Below are positions 52,757 through 61,700 of a stretch of DNA of 64,000 nucleotides, in pieces; position 1 is the stretch's first letter, and each line of letters opens with the position of its first letter. This DNA is from Bacteroidales bacterium (GTDB lineage: Bacteria; Bacteroidota; Bacteroidia; Bacteroidales; P3). The notes below the pieces were generated by a model. It was not told where the DNA came from, searched no databases, and was given only the letters and a program-made list of their open reading frames with translations. The stretch is taken from positions 1-64,000 of the forward strand of contig JAFZTV010000081.1 of the NCBI GenBank assembly GCA_017618625.1. The letters run 5' to 3'. The translations under genes and the position numbers were made by a program.

Positions 52757-54403
52757 ATGAAATACATACAGGTTTTCTTGGTTTTGGCGCTACTTGTGGC
52801 AGGATGTAAATCGACGCAGACAACCGGCCAGAAGAGCTCGGGCGACAAAGGGAAGCAGCGTATGGTGACCACCGTTGACCTAGAGACGGAGGCGATGATG
52901 ATAGAGGCGAAGATGAACCAGGAGACCGGTCAGGTGGAGAAGGCGCTGAAAGGGTACAAGGCCATATTGACACGCAACCCGAACTTCGGCGCCGCCTTCT
53001 ACGAGCTGGCGAGCATGTATGAGGGAGTGGGTATGGTGGACAGCGCGCTCTACTACAGCCAGAAAGCGGAGGCCACGGACAAGAACAACCAGTGGTATAA
53101 GCTGCAGCTCAGCTCCCTGTACCACGCAAAACAGGATTACAAAAACGAAACCCGGACGTGGGAGTCGCTGATAAAGCTGAATCCGGAGAAGCTGGATTAT
53201 TACTACGAGCTGTCGAACGCGTACCTGGCCGCAGGGGAGATAGAGCACGCCATAGAGCCGCTGAACAGGGTTGAGAAGATGATAGGCGTGACGGAGCCCA
53301 TCTCGCTGCAGAAGCAGAAGCTGTGGTCGGCGTTGGGTAAGACCGACAAGGCGGTGCAGGAGATAGAAAAGCTGGCCGACGCGATGCCGCAGGAGAAGAA
53401 ATACAGCGAGCTGATGGCGGAACTGTATATGAAACAGAAGAACTACGCCAAGGCGAAAAAATACTACGACCAGATAGCCGCCGCCGACCCGACGGACGAA
53501 TACATACACATCTCGCTGGCGAACTACTACCACCAGACGGGCGACGAGGAGGCAACATACAGCGAGCTGAAGAAAGGGCTGCAAAGCGAAGCGCTGAACT
53601 GTGCCGACAAGGTGCAGATACTGTCGTCGATATACGCGGCCGAGGAGTTTTACGACTCGACGAAGACACGGGCGTTCAAGTTGCTGGAGGAGACCATAGC
53701 CGAATGCTACGACACACTCTCGTATGCGCCGCTGTACGGCGAGGTGCTGATGAACCGCGGACGCTGGCGCGAGGCGGCAGAGCAGTTCAGCCGCTACCTG
53801 AAACTCGACTCGTCGAGGTACGAGATATGGCAGGCGTACCTGATATGCCTGTCGGTGGCGAACGCCGCTGACGACAGCATCATGAGCACAGCTGTGAAGG
53901 CCCAGCAACTGTTCCCGTTCCAGTCGCTTCCGTACTTCATGGAAGGGCAGCTATATGTGATAAAACAAGACTATGCCAAAGCGGAGAAACCGCTGGTGCA
54001 GTGCGTGAAGCTGGGGTTTAACAACGGATACCTGGAGGCCGACACATACGCCATGCTGGCGGAAGTTTACTACAGGCAAGAGCGGCAGGAGGAGGCGTGG
54101 CAATGCTTTGAGAAGTCGCTGAAGGCCTCGCCCGACAACATACCGACGCTGAACAACTACGCATACTACCTTTCGGAGAACTCGACGAAGCTGGACAAAG
54201 CCGAGCAGATGTCGAAAAAGACGATTGTGGCGGAGCCGGAAAACCCCACCTACCTCGACACCTACGCGTGGATACTCTACAAGATGGGGCGAGCAAAAGA
54301 GGCCCTGCCGTATATGGAGAAAGCCATAAAGAACGACAAAGAAGGCAGCAAAACCCTACAGGAACATCTGGAAGCCATCCGGAAGGCTGTAAAAAACAAC
54401 TAA
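52757..54403 (+). CDS. Tetratricopeptide-repeat lipoprotein
   Basis: 548 residues from the ATG at 52757, which gives MKYIQVFLVLALLVAGC, a clean lipobox signal; upstream ATGs at 52721-52750 would add an unlikely N-terminus. About ten TPR-like helix pairs fill the mature protein (AFYELASMYEGVGMVDSALY; PTLNNYAYYLSENSTKLDKA; YLDTYAWILYKMGRAKEAL). Likely a periplasm-facing scaffold. It is followed within 2 nt by the DUF4292 gene, so the two are co-transcribed. Confidence 0.82.
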   Translation: MKYIQVFLVLALLVAGCKSTQTTGQKSSGDKGKQRMVTTVDLETEAMMIEAKMNQETGQVEKALKGYKAILTRNPNFGAAFYELASMYEGVGMVDSALYYSQKAEATDKNNQWYKLQLSSLYHAKQDYKNETRTWESLIKLNPEKLDYYYELSNAYLAAGEIEHAIEPLNRVEKMIGVTEPISLQKQKLWSALGKTDKAVQEIEKLADAMPQEKKYSELMAELYMKQKNYAKAKKYYDQIAAADPTDEYIHISLANYYHQTGDEEATYSELKKGLQSEALNCADKVQILSSIYAAEEFYDSTKTRAFKLLEETIAECYDTLSYAPLYGEVLMNRGRWREAAEQFSRYLKLDSSRYEIWQAYLICLSVANAADDSIMSTAVKAQQLFPFQSLPYFMEGQLYVIKQDYAKAEKPLVQCVKLGFNNGYLEADTYAMLAEVYYRQERQEEAWQCFEKSLKASPDNIPTLNNYAYYLSENSTKLDKAEQMSKKTIVAEPENPTYLDTYAWILYKMGRAKEALPYMEKAIKNDKEGSKTLQEHLEAIRKAVKNN

Positions 54404-54404
54404 T

Positions 54405-55046
54405 ACGATCAAACAGAAACTATTACATATAACCCTTGCATTGTCGCTGCTTGTCGGGCTTGCGGGATGCCGCAGCACCCGACAGACGGCAACGACCCAG
54501 CCGACGCCGGCAGCCGACAACACGCCCAAAACCACGGTGGTGGAACGGTGCGACATACTCACGGCTAACTTTCAAGCCACCGTTGACGACATAGCCATCA
54601 GCGGACAGGTAAGACTCAGACGCGACTCGGTGTTGTGGCTGAGCGCCAACAAGTTCATAGAGCTGGGCAGAGCCAAATTCACCCCCGATTCGGTGTATGT
54701 CTATGCGAAGGTGATGAACCGCTATTTTGCAGGCACCTACGCCGAAATGGAGAAAGAGCTGGGCTTTACGACCGACTTTGCCACATTGCAGGCGCTCTTC
54801 CTGGGCGAAAACGAGATGGTAAGACGCAACTGGATAGTGGCCGACTTTAGCGACTGGCGCGAGACGGTGGAAGTGCTGGAGGACGGCTCGATGATAAAGA
54901 ACAGACGATACCCATACATGGCAGAGGTGGCGGTGAGGAGCAAGCCGTATTCGGGCAGGACGACCATAGTGTTCAGCAAGGTGAGGATGAACCAACCCAC
55001 CACATACCCCTACAGCGTCAGCCCGCTGGCAAAGAAGTACGAGTGA
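54405..55046 (+). CDS. DUF4292-type lipoprotein, unusual start codon
   Basis: About 213 residues. The mature part (TANFQATVDDIAISGQVRLR, VLWLSANKFIELGRAKFTPDSVYVYAKV) fits DUF4292, a LolA/LppX-like lipoprotein fold with no known role. No ATG precedes the lipobox GLAGC. In frame from 54405 the codons read ACG ATC AAA CAG AAA, then LLHITLALSLLVGLAGC, a normal signal peptide, so the start may be ACG (54405) or ATC (54408), perhaps a mutated ATG. The first standard start, TTG at 54441, leaves only nine residues before the Cys and no basic residue. Confidence 0.68.
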   Translation, partial: TIKQKLLHITLALSLLVGLAGCRSTRQTATTQPTPAADNTPKTTVVERCDILTANFQATVDDIAISGQVRLRRDSVLWLSANKFIELGRAKFTPDSVYVYAKVMNRYFAGTYAEMEKELGFTTDFATLQALFLGENEMVRRNWIVADFSDWRETVEVLEDGSMIKNRRYPYMAEVAVRSKPYSGRTTIVFSKVRMNQPTTYPYSVSPLAKKYE

Positions 55047-55106
55047 AGGGGCAGGCAATCGAGTAAGAGTTCCGCTAAATTACCATAGAAACCAAGAATA
55101 AATCCA

Positions 55107-55877
55107 ATGCCATCAAAAATATTTCGACTGCATATAATCATCGCAATCCTTCTGCTGCAAAGCATTGTGGCGAAGGGGCAGGAGGTGACGCCCATCAGCA
55201 CCGCCACCAATTCGGACACAGCGAAGGCGATAGTGGAGAGATTCCTCAATGCGCTGAACTATGAGGCGCTTCCAGCCGACTCGATGCTGTATATCGAGAG
55301 TTCCATATTCGACTTCCACGACCGCAGCGACACCTTGGTGATGAAACGGTGGTTTCTGCCGCCACACAATCACCGCGTAGAGCTTTGGTCGCACGGCAAG
55401 CTGCAACTGGGATATTTGACCGATGGAATCGACAATGCGCGGCGGTACGACACCGTCAAGCATGTGTGGCAGAAGATAACCCTAGCCGACTACTACGACA
55501 ATGGGTCGGCATACGACTTCCACACGCCGCTCTACAAATGGCGCACCAACGGCTCGGAGATGCAATACCTCGGAGAGAAGGAGCTGCACGGGGTGAAGGT
55601 CGATGAAATACACGTGGAAACTCCGGGGATGCACACGCGCGAGTATCTGTTTGAGAAAGAAAACGGGCTGCTGTTTTTCGTCATAGAACACCCAGAGGTT
55701 TACGGAGGCGATGTGGACCCCAGGAACACACATGTCGATTGGAGAGCTTTTACCGACTATATACATGTGGGGAGTTCGATGCTGCCCTATACCGAAAGCT
55801 ACAGACGCGCTGGCCGCGTTACGGTGATAAACCATCGCTACGCATTTCTCAAAAAAGAGCGGAAGAAATTTGAATAG
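55107..55877 (+). CDS. Secreted outer-membrane-lipoprotein-sorting-like protein
   Basis: 256 residues with a signal peptide ending VAKGQ. The core, with strands such as WSHGKLQLGYLTDGIDNARRYD, YLGEKELHGVKVDEIHVETPG and YLFEKENGLLFFVIEHPEV, looks like the half-barrel of LolA-type proteins, which bind lipid. Similar genes sit near DUF4292 genes in Bacteroidetes as I recall. It lies 60 nt after the DUF4292 gene. Function is inferred only from fold-like features. Confidence 0.6.
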   Translation: MPSKIFRLHIIIAILLLQSIVAKGQEVTPISTATNSDTAKAIVERFLNALNYEALPADSMLYIESSIFDFHDRSDTLVMKRWFLPPHNHRVELWSHGKLQLGYLTDGIDNARRYDTVKHVWQKITLADYYDNGSAYDFHTPLYKWRTNGSEMQYLGEKELHGVKVDEIHVETPGMHTREYLFEKENGLLFFVIEHPEVYGGDVDPRNTHVDWRAFTDYIHVGSSMLPYTESYRRAGRVTVINHRYAFLKKERKKFE

Positions 55878-55904
55878 GGGTTAATGTTTGGCAACTATAG
55901 TGAT

Positions 55905-56336
55905 ATGAACGACAGGGATTATATGCAGCAGGCTTACAACGAGGCGGTGGCCGCCTATGAGGAGGGCGAGATTCCGGTGGGAGCGGTTGTGGTGTGTGAC
56001 GGCCGTGTTGTTGCTTCGGCGCATAACCAGACGGAGCGACTGGGAGATGTGACGGCACACGCAGAGATGCTGGCTATCACCGCAGCGGCGGACGAGTTGG
56101 GTGGCAAGTATCTAGACGAGTGTACGCTATATGTCACCCTAGAGCCCTGCATCATGTGCGCAGGCGCGATAGGATGGTCGCAAATGAAACGGGTGGTTTA
56201 CGGTGCCAGCGACGAGAAACGGGGATATACTCGTTACGCTCCGTCGCCGTTGCATCCAAAGACCGAAGTAGCCACAGGAGTGATGAAAGAGGAATGTGAG
56301 GAGCTGATGAAGCGGTTTTTCAAAGAGAAGAGATAA
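55905..56336 (+). CDS. tadA: tRNA-specific adenosine deaminase
   Basis: 143 residues from the ATG at 55905 (ATG 55884 would add seven residues). TadA converts A34 to inosine in tRNA-Arg. The zinc site is complete: HAEMLAI with catalytic Glu, and PCIMCAGAI with two Cys. The C-terminus carries VATGVMKEECEELMKRFF, the helix that contacts tRNA. It follows the previous gene by about 27 nt and precedes the nucleotidyltransferase by 23 nt. Confidence 0.93.
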   Translation: MNDRDYMQQAYNEAVAAYEEGEIPVGAVVVCDGRVVASAHNQTERLGDVTAHAEMLAITAAADELGGKYLDECTLYVTLEPCIMCAGAIGWSQMKRVVYGASDEKRGYTRYAPSPLHPKTEVATGVMKEECEELMKRFFKEKR

Positions 56337-56359
56337 TCAATAAAAAATAACACAATATT

Positions 56360-57247
56360 ATGAAACCTACATTACTGGTACTTGCGGCAGGCATGGGAAG
56401 CCGCTACGGAGGATTGAAACAGATGGACGGCGTAGGCCCTCACGGTGAGGCGATACTCGACTACTCCGTCACCGACGCCATCCGCGCCGGATTCGGCAAG
56501 GCCGTCTTCGTCATACGCCACAGTTTCGACGAAGAGTTCCGCAAGGTGTTCAACAGCGAGAGGTGGAACAATCAGATAAAGATAGAATATGTCTATCAAG
56601 AGCTAGACAAGCTGCCCGAAGGATTCTGCGTACCCGAAGGCCGTGAGAAGCCGTGGGGAACGAACCACGCGGTGCTTATGGCGAAAGAGGTTATACATGA
56701 GCCTTTTGCCATCATCAATGCCGACGACTTCTATGGCGGAGACGCCTTCAAGGTGATGGCCGACTACCTGCTGACGCTCGAAAAGGCAGAGGGAAAATAC
56801 TGCATGGTGGGCTACCGCCTTGAGAACACACTGAGCGAGAACGGCTCGGTGTCGAGAGGTGTATGCAAGGTCGATGCCAACGGTTTTCTTATCGGTATGG
56901 ACGAACGCACCTCAATCGCCCGCACAGCCGAAGGCATAGCATACACAGACGCCGAAGGGGAGCACCCGCTGCCGGCCGACGCTACCGTATCGATGAACCT
57001 GTTCGGCTTCACGCCCGACTACTTCGGCAAGAGCGAGAAACTCTTCGTGCAGTTCCTGAAAGAGAAGGGCGGAGAGCTGAAATCAGAATACTACATCCCC
57101 TACGCGGTGAACACCTTCATAGGCGACGGAAGCGCAACAATGACCGTTTTGAAGACCACAGCCAAGTGGTTCGGCGTGACCTACAAGGAAGACCGCCCAA
57201 TGGTTGTGGAACGCCTACGGAGACTCCACGAAGAGGGCGTGTATTAG
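56360..57247 (+). CDS. Sugar-nucleotidyltransferase-like protein
   Basis: 295 residues with a nucleotidyltransferase Rossmann-like fold: LVLAAGMGSRYGGLKQMDGVG (NTP-binding loop), then WGTNHAVLMAKE and AIINADDFYGGDAF with the metal-binding Asp. The later part includes SRGVCKVDANGFLIGM and the product-side strand TVSMNLFGFTP. It should couple NTP to a sugar phosphate, but the sugar is unknown. Its stop TAG shares its last G with the GTG start of the next gene. Confidence 0.83.
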   Translation: MKPTLLVLAAGMGSRYGGLKQMDGVGPHGEAILDYSVTDAIRAGFGKAVFVIRHSFDEEFRKVFNSERWNNQIKIEYVYQELDKLPEGFCVPEGREKPWGTNHAVLMAKEVIHEPFAIINADDFYGGDAFKVMADYLLTLEKAEGKYCMVGYRLENTLSENGSVSRGVCKVDANGFLIGMDERTSIARTAEGIAYTDAEGEHPLPADATVSMNLFGFTPDYFGKSEKLFVQFLKEKGGELKSEYYIPYAVNTFIGDGSATMTVLKTTAKWFGVTYKEDRPMVVERLRRLHEEGVY

Positions 57248-58437
57248 TGGTCAACGACGATATAATCGAATATGCCTGGCGGCATCGAGGGGAAGACCCT
57301 GTGAAGATGCTGCTGAAAGGCGATTTACCCGACGGCATCGACCGTCAGAAAGTGGCCGATCAGCTGGAGGGTATGGCTATGGCGCCGACCAAGTGGCCGT
57401 GGCTGGCGGAGAACAAAAATGTTGCCTATCCCCGTCGGTTGAACCGGGAGCAGAGCTCGTCGGAGACCGCCGCACACTACAAAGCATCGCTTGTTGGCGA
57501 GGGAGAGAGCTTGGCCGACCTGACTGGAGGTATGGGGGTGGACAGCATGATGTTTGCCTACCGCGCAGGACAGGTCGATTATGTGGAGCAGGATGCGGAC
57601 CTCTGCGACATCGTGGAGCACAACGCAAGGGTGCTCGGACTTAGCAACATATCATGCCATTGTGGCGACTGCGTTGCATGGCTGAAGGATAGTGGCCGCC
57701 ATTTTGACTGGATTTATATCGACCCAGCGAGACGCGATGGACAGGGCAGAAAGTTGGTGAGGTTAGGCGACTGCCAACCCGATGTGCTGGAGTTGATGCC
57801 ACTGTTGAAGGAAAGATGCGAGCGCCTGCTGATAAAGGCGTCGCCTATGATTGACATCCACGACAGCGTCGGGCGTCTCGAAACGGTGAAAGAGGTGCAC
57901 ATCGTGGCTGTAGGGCATGAGTGCAAAGAGGTTCTGTTTTGGGTAGATAGTGGTCAGCGGCCAGCGGTCGGTGGGCAGGGGGTATCAGTACGGTGTGTGG
58001 ATGTTTGGAACGGTGGCGAGTGGCGGAATGAATTTGTATTGGGAGAGGAGGTGTCACCTCGGTTTGCTGGTACGTTGCAGCGGTATCTCTATGAGCCCAA
58101 CGCGGCGTTGATGAAAGGCGGCCCTTGGGGTGAGATATGCGAGTGGTACGGTGTAGAGAAACTAGATAGAAACACGCACCTGTACACTTCGGAGCATCTT
58201 GTGGAGGAATTTCCGGGACGAGTGTTCGAGGTGGAGCAGGAGTTAAAACTCAACCGAAAGACGGTAAAGGCTGCGGTGGAGAGGGCAAATGTGGTGGTGA
58301 GAAATTATCCTGTAGATGCTGCAACGCTGAGAAAGCAACTGGGAGTTGCCGACGGCGGAGAGAAATATATCATAGCCACCACTTTCGGCGGGGAGAAGAA
58401 AGGGCTGCTGTGCCGAAGGGTGTTGGCGACCGCATAG
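57247..58437 (+). CDS. SAM-dependent methyltransferase with THUMP-like domain
   Basis: 396 residues from the GTG at 57247, one base inside the previous stop (TAGTG). The open frame extends upstream to 56863 but only as an out-of-frame shadow. Motif I is LADLTGGMGVDSMMF, then WIYIDPARRDGQGRK, as in rRNA methyltransferases with a C-terminal THUMP-like domain (YIIATTFGGEKKG). Substrate not known. A 7-bp array (57951-57978) encodes DSGQRPAVGGQG about residue 235-246, between methyltransferase and THUMP-like parts. Confidence 0.8.
   Translation: MVNDDIIEYAWRHRGEDPVKMLLKGDLPDGIDRQKVADQLEGMAMAPTKWPWLAENKNVAYPRRLNREQSSSETAAHYKASLVGEGESLADLTGGMGVDSMMFAYRAGQVDYVEQDADLCDIVEHNARVLGLSNISCHCGDCVAWLKDSGRHFDWIYIDPARRDGQGRKLVRLGDCQPDVLELMPLLKERCERLLIKASPMIDIHDSVGRLETVKEVHIVAVGHECKEVLFWVDSGQRPAVGGQGVSVRCVDVWNGGEWRNEFVLGEEVSPRFAGTLQRYLYEPNAALMKGGPWGEICEWYGVEKLDRNTHLYTSEHLVEEFPGRVFEVEQELKLNRKTVKAAVERANVVVRNYPVDAATLRKQLGVADGGEKYIIATTFGGEKKGLLCRRVLATA
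57951..57978. repeat. 7-bp tandem array inside the THUMP-like methyltransferase gene
   Basis: Units TGGTCAG, CGGCCAG, CGGTCGG, TGGGCAG in coding sequence, frame kept. Confidence 0.8.
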
Positions 58438-58669
58438 CTAAGCCTCTGTCGTTCAAGAGACGAATAGCAAGCGGTACAAATCAAGAGCATGCCGAGTGGT
58501 TTGATTGGTGAGGTTGTTTTGTAGGGGATGGGGATTGAAAAATCCCCGTCTTTAACGGTTGCGGATATATTATACGCAACAACGGGGTGGGGTTGTATTT
58601 GGTGAGGGTGGCTGAGCGGGCGGCCCGAAAAATGGTGGTGAGGTATTGTGATATTTCTTTTAAAACATA

Positions 58670-58703
58670 AGAAAAGCCTATCCTTGCTGGGATAGACTTT
58701 TCT
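58670..58703 (-). terminator. Hairpin terminator between the convergent genes
   Basis: AGAAAAG-C-CTATCC, loop TTGCT, GGATAG-A-CTTTTCT forms a 13-bp stem with one mismatch; on the minus strand it ends in CTTTTCTT. It lies 35 nt after the stop of the GH94 gene and could also serve the plus-strand gene. The remaining part of 58438-58738 shows no gene. Confidence 0.75.
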
Positions 58704-58738
58704 GTGTTGTATGACGTCCGTACGGAACGATACTATGG

Positions 58739-61700
58739 TCAGTTCACCGTCACCTGGTGCTCTTTGCCGTCGTCGACAAGGTCGATGGTAGTCGGGATAG
58801 GCATAGCCGACGAGCGGCGCTCGTAGCGGATGAGATAGACGGCGGAGCCGTAGCGGTAGCGGACCGTGAAGGTGTCCCACTCAGAGGGCACACAGGGTGC
58901 GATGGTGAGCTGGTTGCCGCACTTGCGCAGGCCGAGGATATTCTCGATGCCGGTCTTGTATGCCCAGGAAGCCGAACCGGTGTACCAGGTCCAACCGCCG
59001 CGCCCGGGGTGTTGCGGGTTGCTGTAAATGTCGGCTGCCATGCAGTAGGGCTCGACCTTGTATTTCAGCACGTCGGCAAGGGTCTGGGTGCGGTGTATGG
59101 GGTTGATGAGCGAGTAGAGGAAGTAGGCCATGTCGTAGCGTCCCTCTTTGAGCTGCGCCATGATGTACCACATCGCGCCGTGGGTGTATTGTCCGCCGTT
59201 CTCGCGCACGCCCTCGGGGTAGTTCATGATGTAACCCGGGGAGGGCTGCGACTGATGGAACGCCGGTGTGAGGAGTTGTATAATCTCGTGCTCGCGGTTA
59301 ACGAGGCGGTTGTCGGTCTCGCGCATGACGCTCTCTTTCTGCTCGGGAGTGGCCACATCGGTAAGGATGCTCCAGGCCTGCGAAATGAGGTCGATTTGAC
59401 ACTCGGTGTTGTTGCGTGAGCCCATGGGGTCGCCGTTGTCGTAGTAGGCGCGTAGGAACCAGGCACCATCCCACGCCGCCGACTGTATGGCCTCGACTAT
59501 GCGCGCGCGGAACTGCGAGAGCTCGCCGCAATAGCTCAGGTCGGCGGAGGGCATCATCTGTGTAAGTTCTTCCATCTTGGGCATCAGGTCGGCCAGGAAG
59601 AAGGCTACCCAGACGCTTTCGCCCTTGCCCTGCGAACCCACGGTGGACATGCCGTCGTTCCAGTCGCCACAACCCATTAGTGGCAGTCCGTGGACACCGA
59701 TACGGCTCATGGAGCGGTTGACGGCTCTGCGGAGGTGCTCATAGAGTGAGGCTGTTTCGAGCTGGATGCCGTCGGTTGGCTGGATACCGCTGACGTAGTT
59801 CATGCCGCGCTCGTTCTCGCCCGGAGCAAGCTGGTCGGCCTGACAGAAGGGGACCTGCTCGTTGAGGATGGAGGAATCGCCGGTGACTTTGACATACTGG
59901 TGGGTTACGAAGACGAGCCATAGGTAGTCGTCGCTGAAGGTGGTTCGCGCCCCGAGGTGCATACTCTCATGCCACCAGTGGAGCACATCGCCTTCGGCGA
60001 ACTGATGTGCCGCGTGGTCGAGAATCTGCCGACGAGCGTAGTCAGGGTCGCTGTAGAGCAGGCTCATCACGTCCTGTAGCTGGTCGCGGAAGCCAGTGGC
60101 ACCGCCTACCTGATAGAAACCGGCACGGGCATAGAGCCGCGACGAATAGACCTGATAGAGATACCAGCGGTTGAGCATGTAATTGAACGAACGGTCGGGG
60201 GTATCGACCTGTATGTAGCCAAGTTTCTCGTCCCAGAAAGCCTGGACCTTCTTGAACTCGCCGTTGATGTCGGCGAAGGAGTGGGAGATGGGCAGCATTT
60301 CGGCACTCGGGCTGACAGCCAGCACAAAGGCCACCTCGTTAGTGCCATGAGGTTCGATGTCGAATTTGAGTCCTATGCTCTTGCGGTTGGGAGCGTCAAG
60401 CGAATAGGTTGTGGACGACGACTGGGTGCCGACGGCGAAGATGCCCAGTACCTGGTTGTGGTAAATCGGGTGATAGACGTTGCGCACACGTATCGACTGT
60501 GACGCCGCATCCCATTCAGAGTGTAGGAAACGAGCGGTCTGCTCCTCACACATGCCCATCACCAACTTATAGACCATGTCAAGCTGCACCGCCTGTTTTT
60601 GGTCGCTCTTGTTCTCAATCCTGATTTGGTAGTACTTCTCCATCTTATCAATCGGCACAAAGACGCGGACGCTGACTTTGAAGTCGGCGTATTCGGCATC
60701 GAAGGCCGAGTAGCCCTGGCTGTGGCGCGCCGTAGCCGGCACAAACTGGCACTTGTTGATGAGAAGCATCTCGCTGGCCTGGTCGCGCACCATGTCGTTG
60801 CTCCAGCTGGTGAGCTTGAACTGCTGTGCGTTGTATGCGAAGGTGAATCCCGACATCGTAGAGCTGACCACGCAGCCGAACTTGCCGTTGGATATCACGT
60901 TTACCCAGGGCATGGGGGTGTTGGTGTTGGTCACCACATAGTCGCGACCTTCGTTGTCGAAGCCGCCGTATTGGTTGTAAAAGTCGAGGCTGCTCCAGAC
61001 GCGGAACTGCTTGTCGGCTTTCAAGACAGGGTATTCCGCCTTGTCCTGATAGTGCTGGTTGGCCTCTTCCAGTTTGCGCAGCTGCTGTTCTATGGTAAGA
61101 CCTTCGCGAGTGTTGAAACTTAGGCGAGCCACCGTGTGCAGCAGTATGCGCTCGGCATCGCTCAGGTCGTCGCCGTTGAGCACATACACGTGGCCGGCGT
61201 CGCTGTGAGTTGACCAGAGGTGCTCGGTGTTCGACATGTTGCGAACAAAATGGGTCAGGCTGTCGCGGTCAGGACCCTTGGCATCGTTGACTATGACCAG
61301 GTCGAGCCGCAAACCGTGTATCTTGAAATATTCGAAGGCACGCAGCATCTCTTTGGCAAAGCCGGATTTCTCAAGCCTATCGACTTCAAGCAGCAATATT
61401 GCGAGGTCGCCGCTGATGCCGAACCGCCACAATCCGCTTTGCGACAAGGTGTTCTTTGCAAGCACCGATTGGCGGTCGTTGCCGAGGGTGGCTGTCTGCG
61501 CCATATATTTGCTGATGCTGTTGTAGAGGCGCATCTGAGCCCCCTTGAGGAGCGAGAGGTCGGTGCGCATATTGTTGAACACCGAAGCCGTCTTGAAGGC
61601 ATGCTCCACATCAACAGGTGTCTGATAGCGCTTAGTCAGTTGAAGCAGCTGCTCGCGAGCCTTTGCAAAGGCTATGATAAGGTAGGCTTCAACCTTCTTG

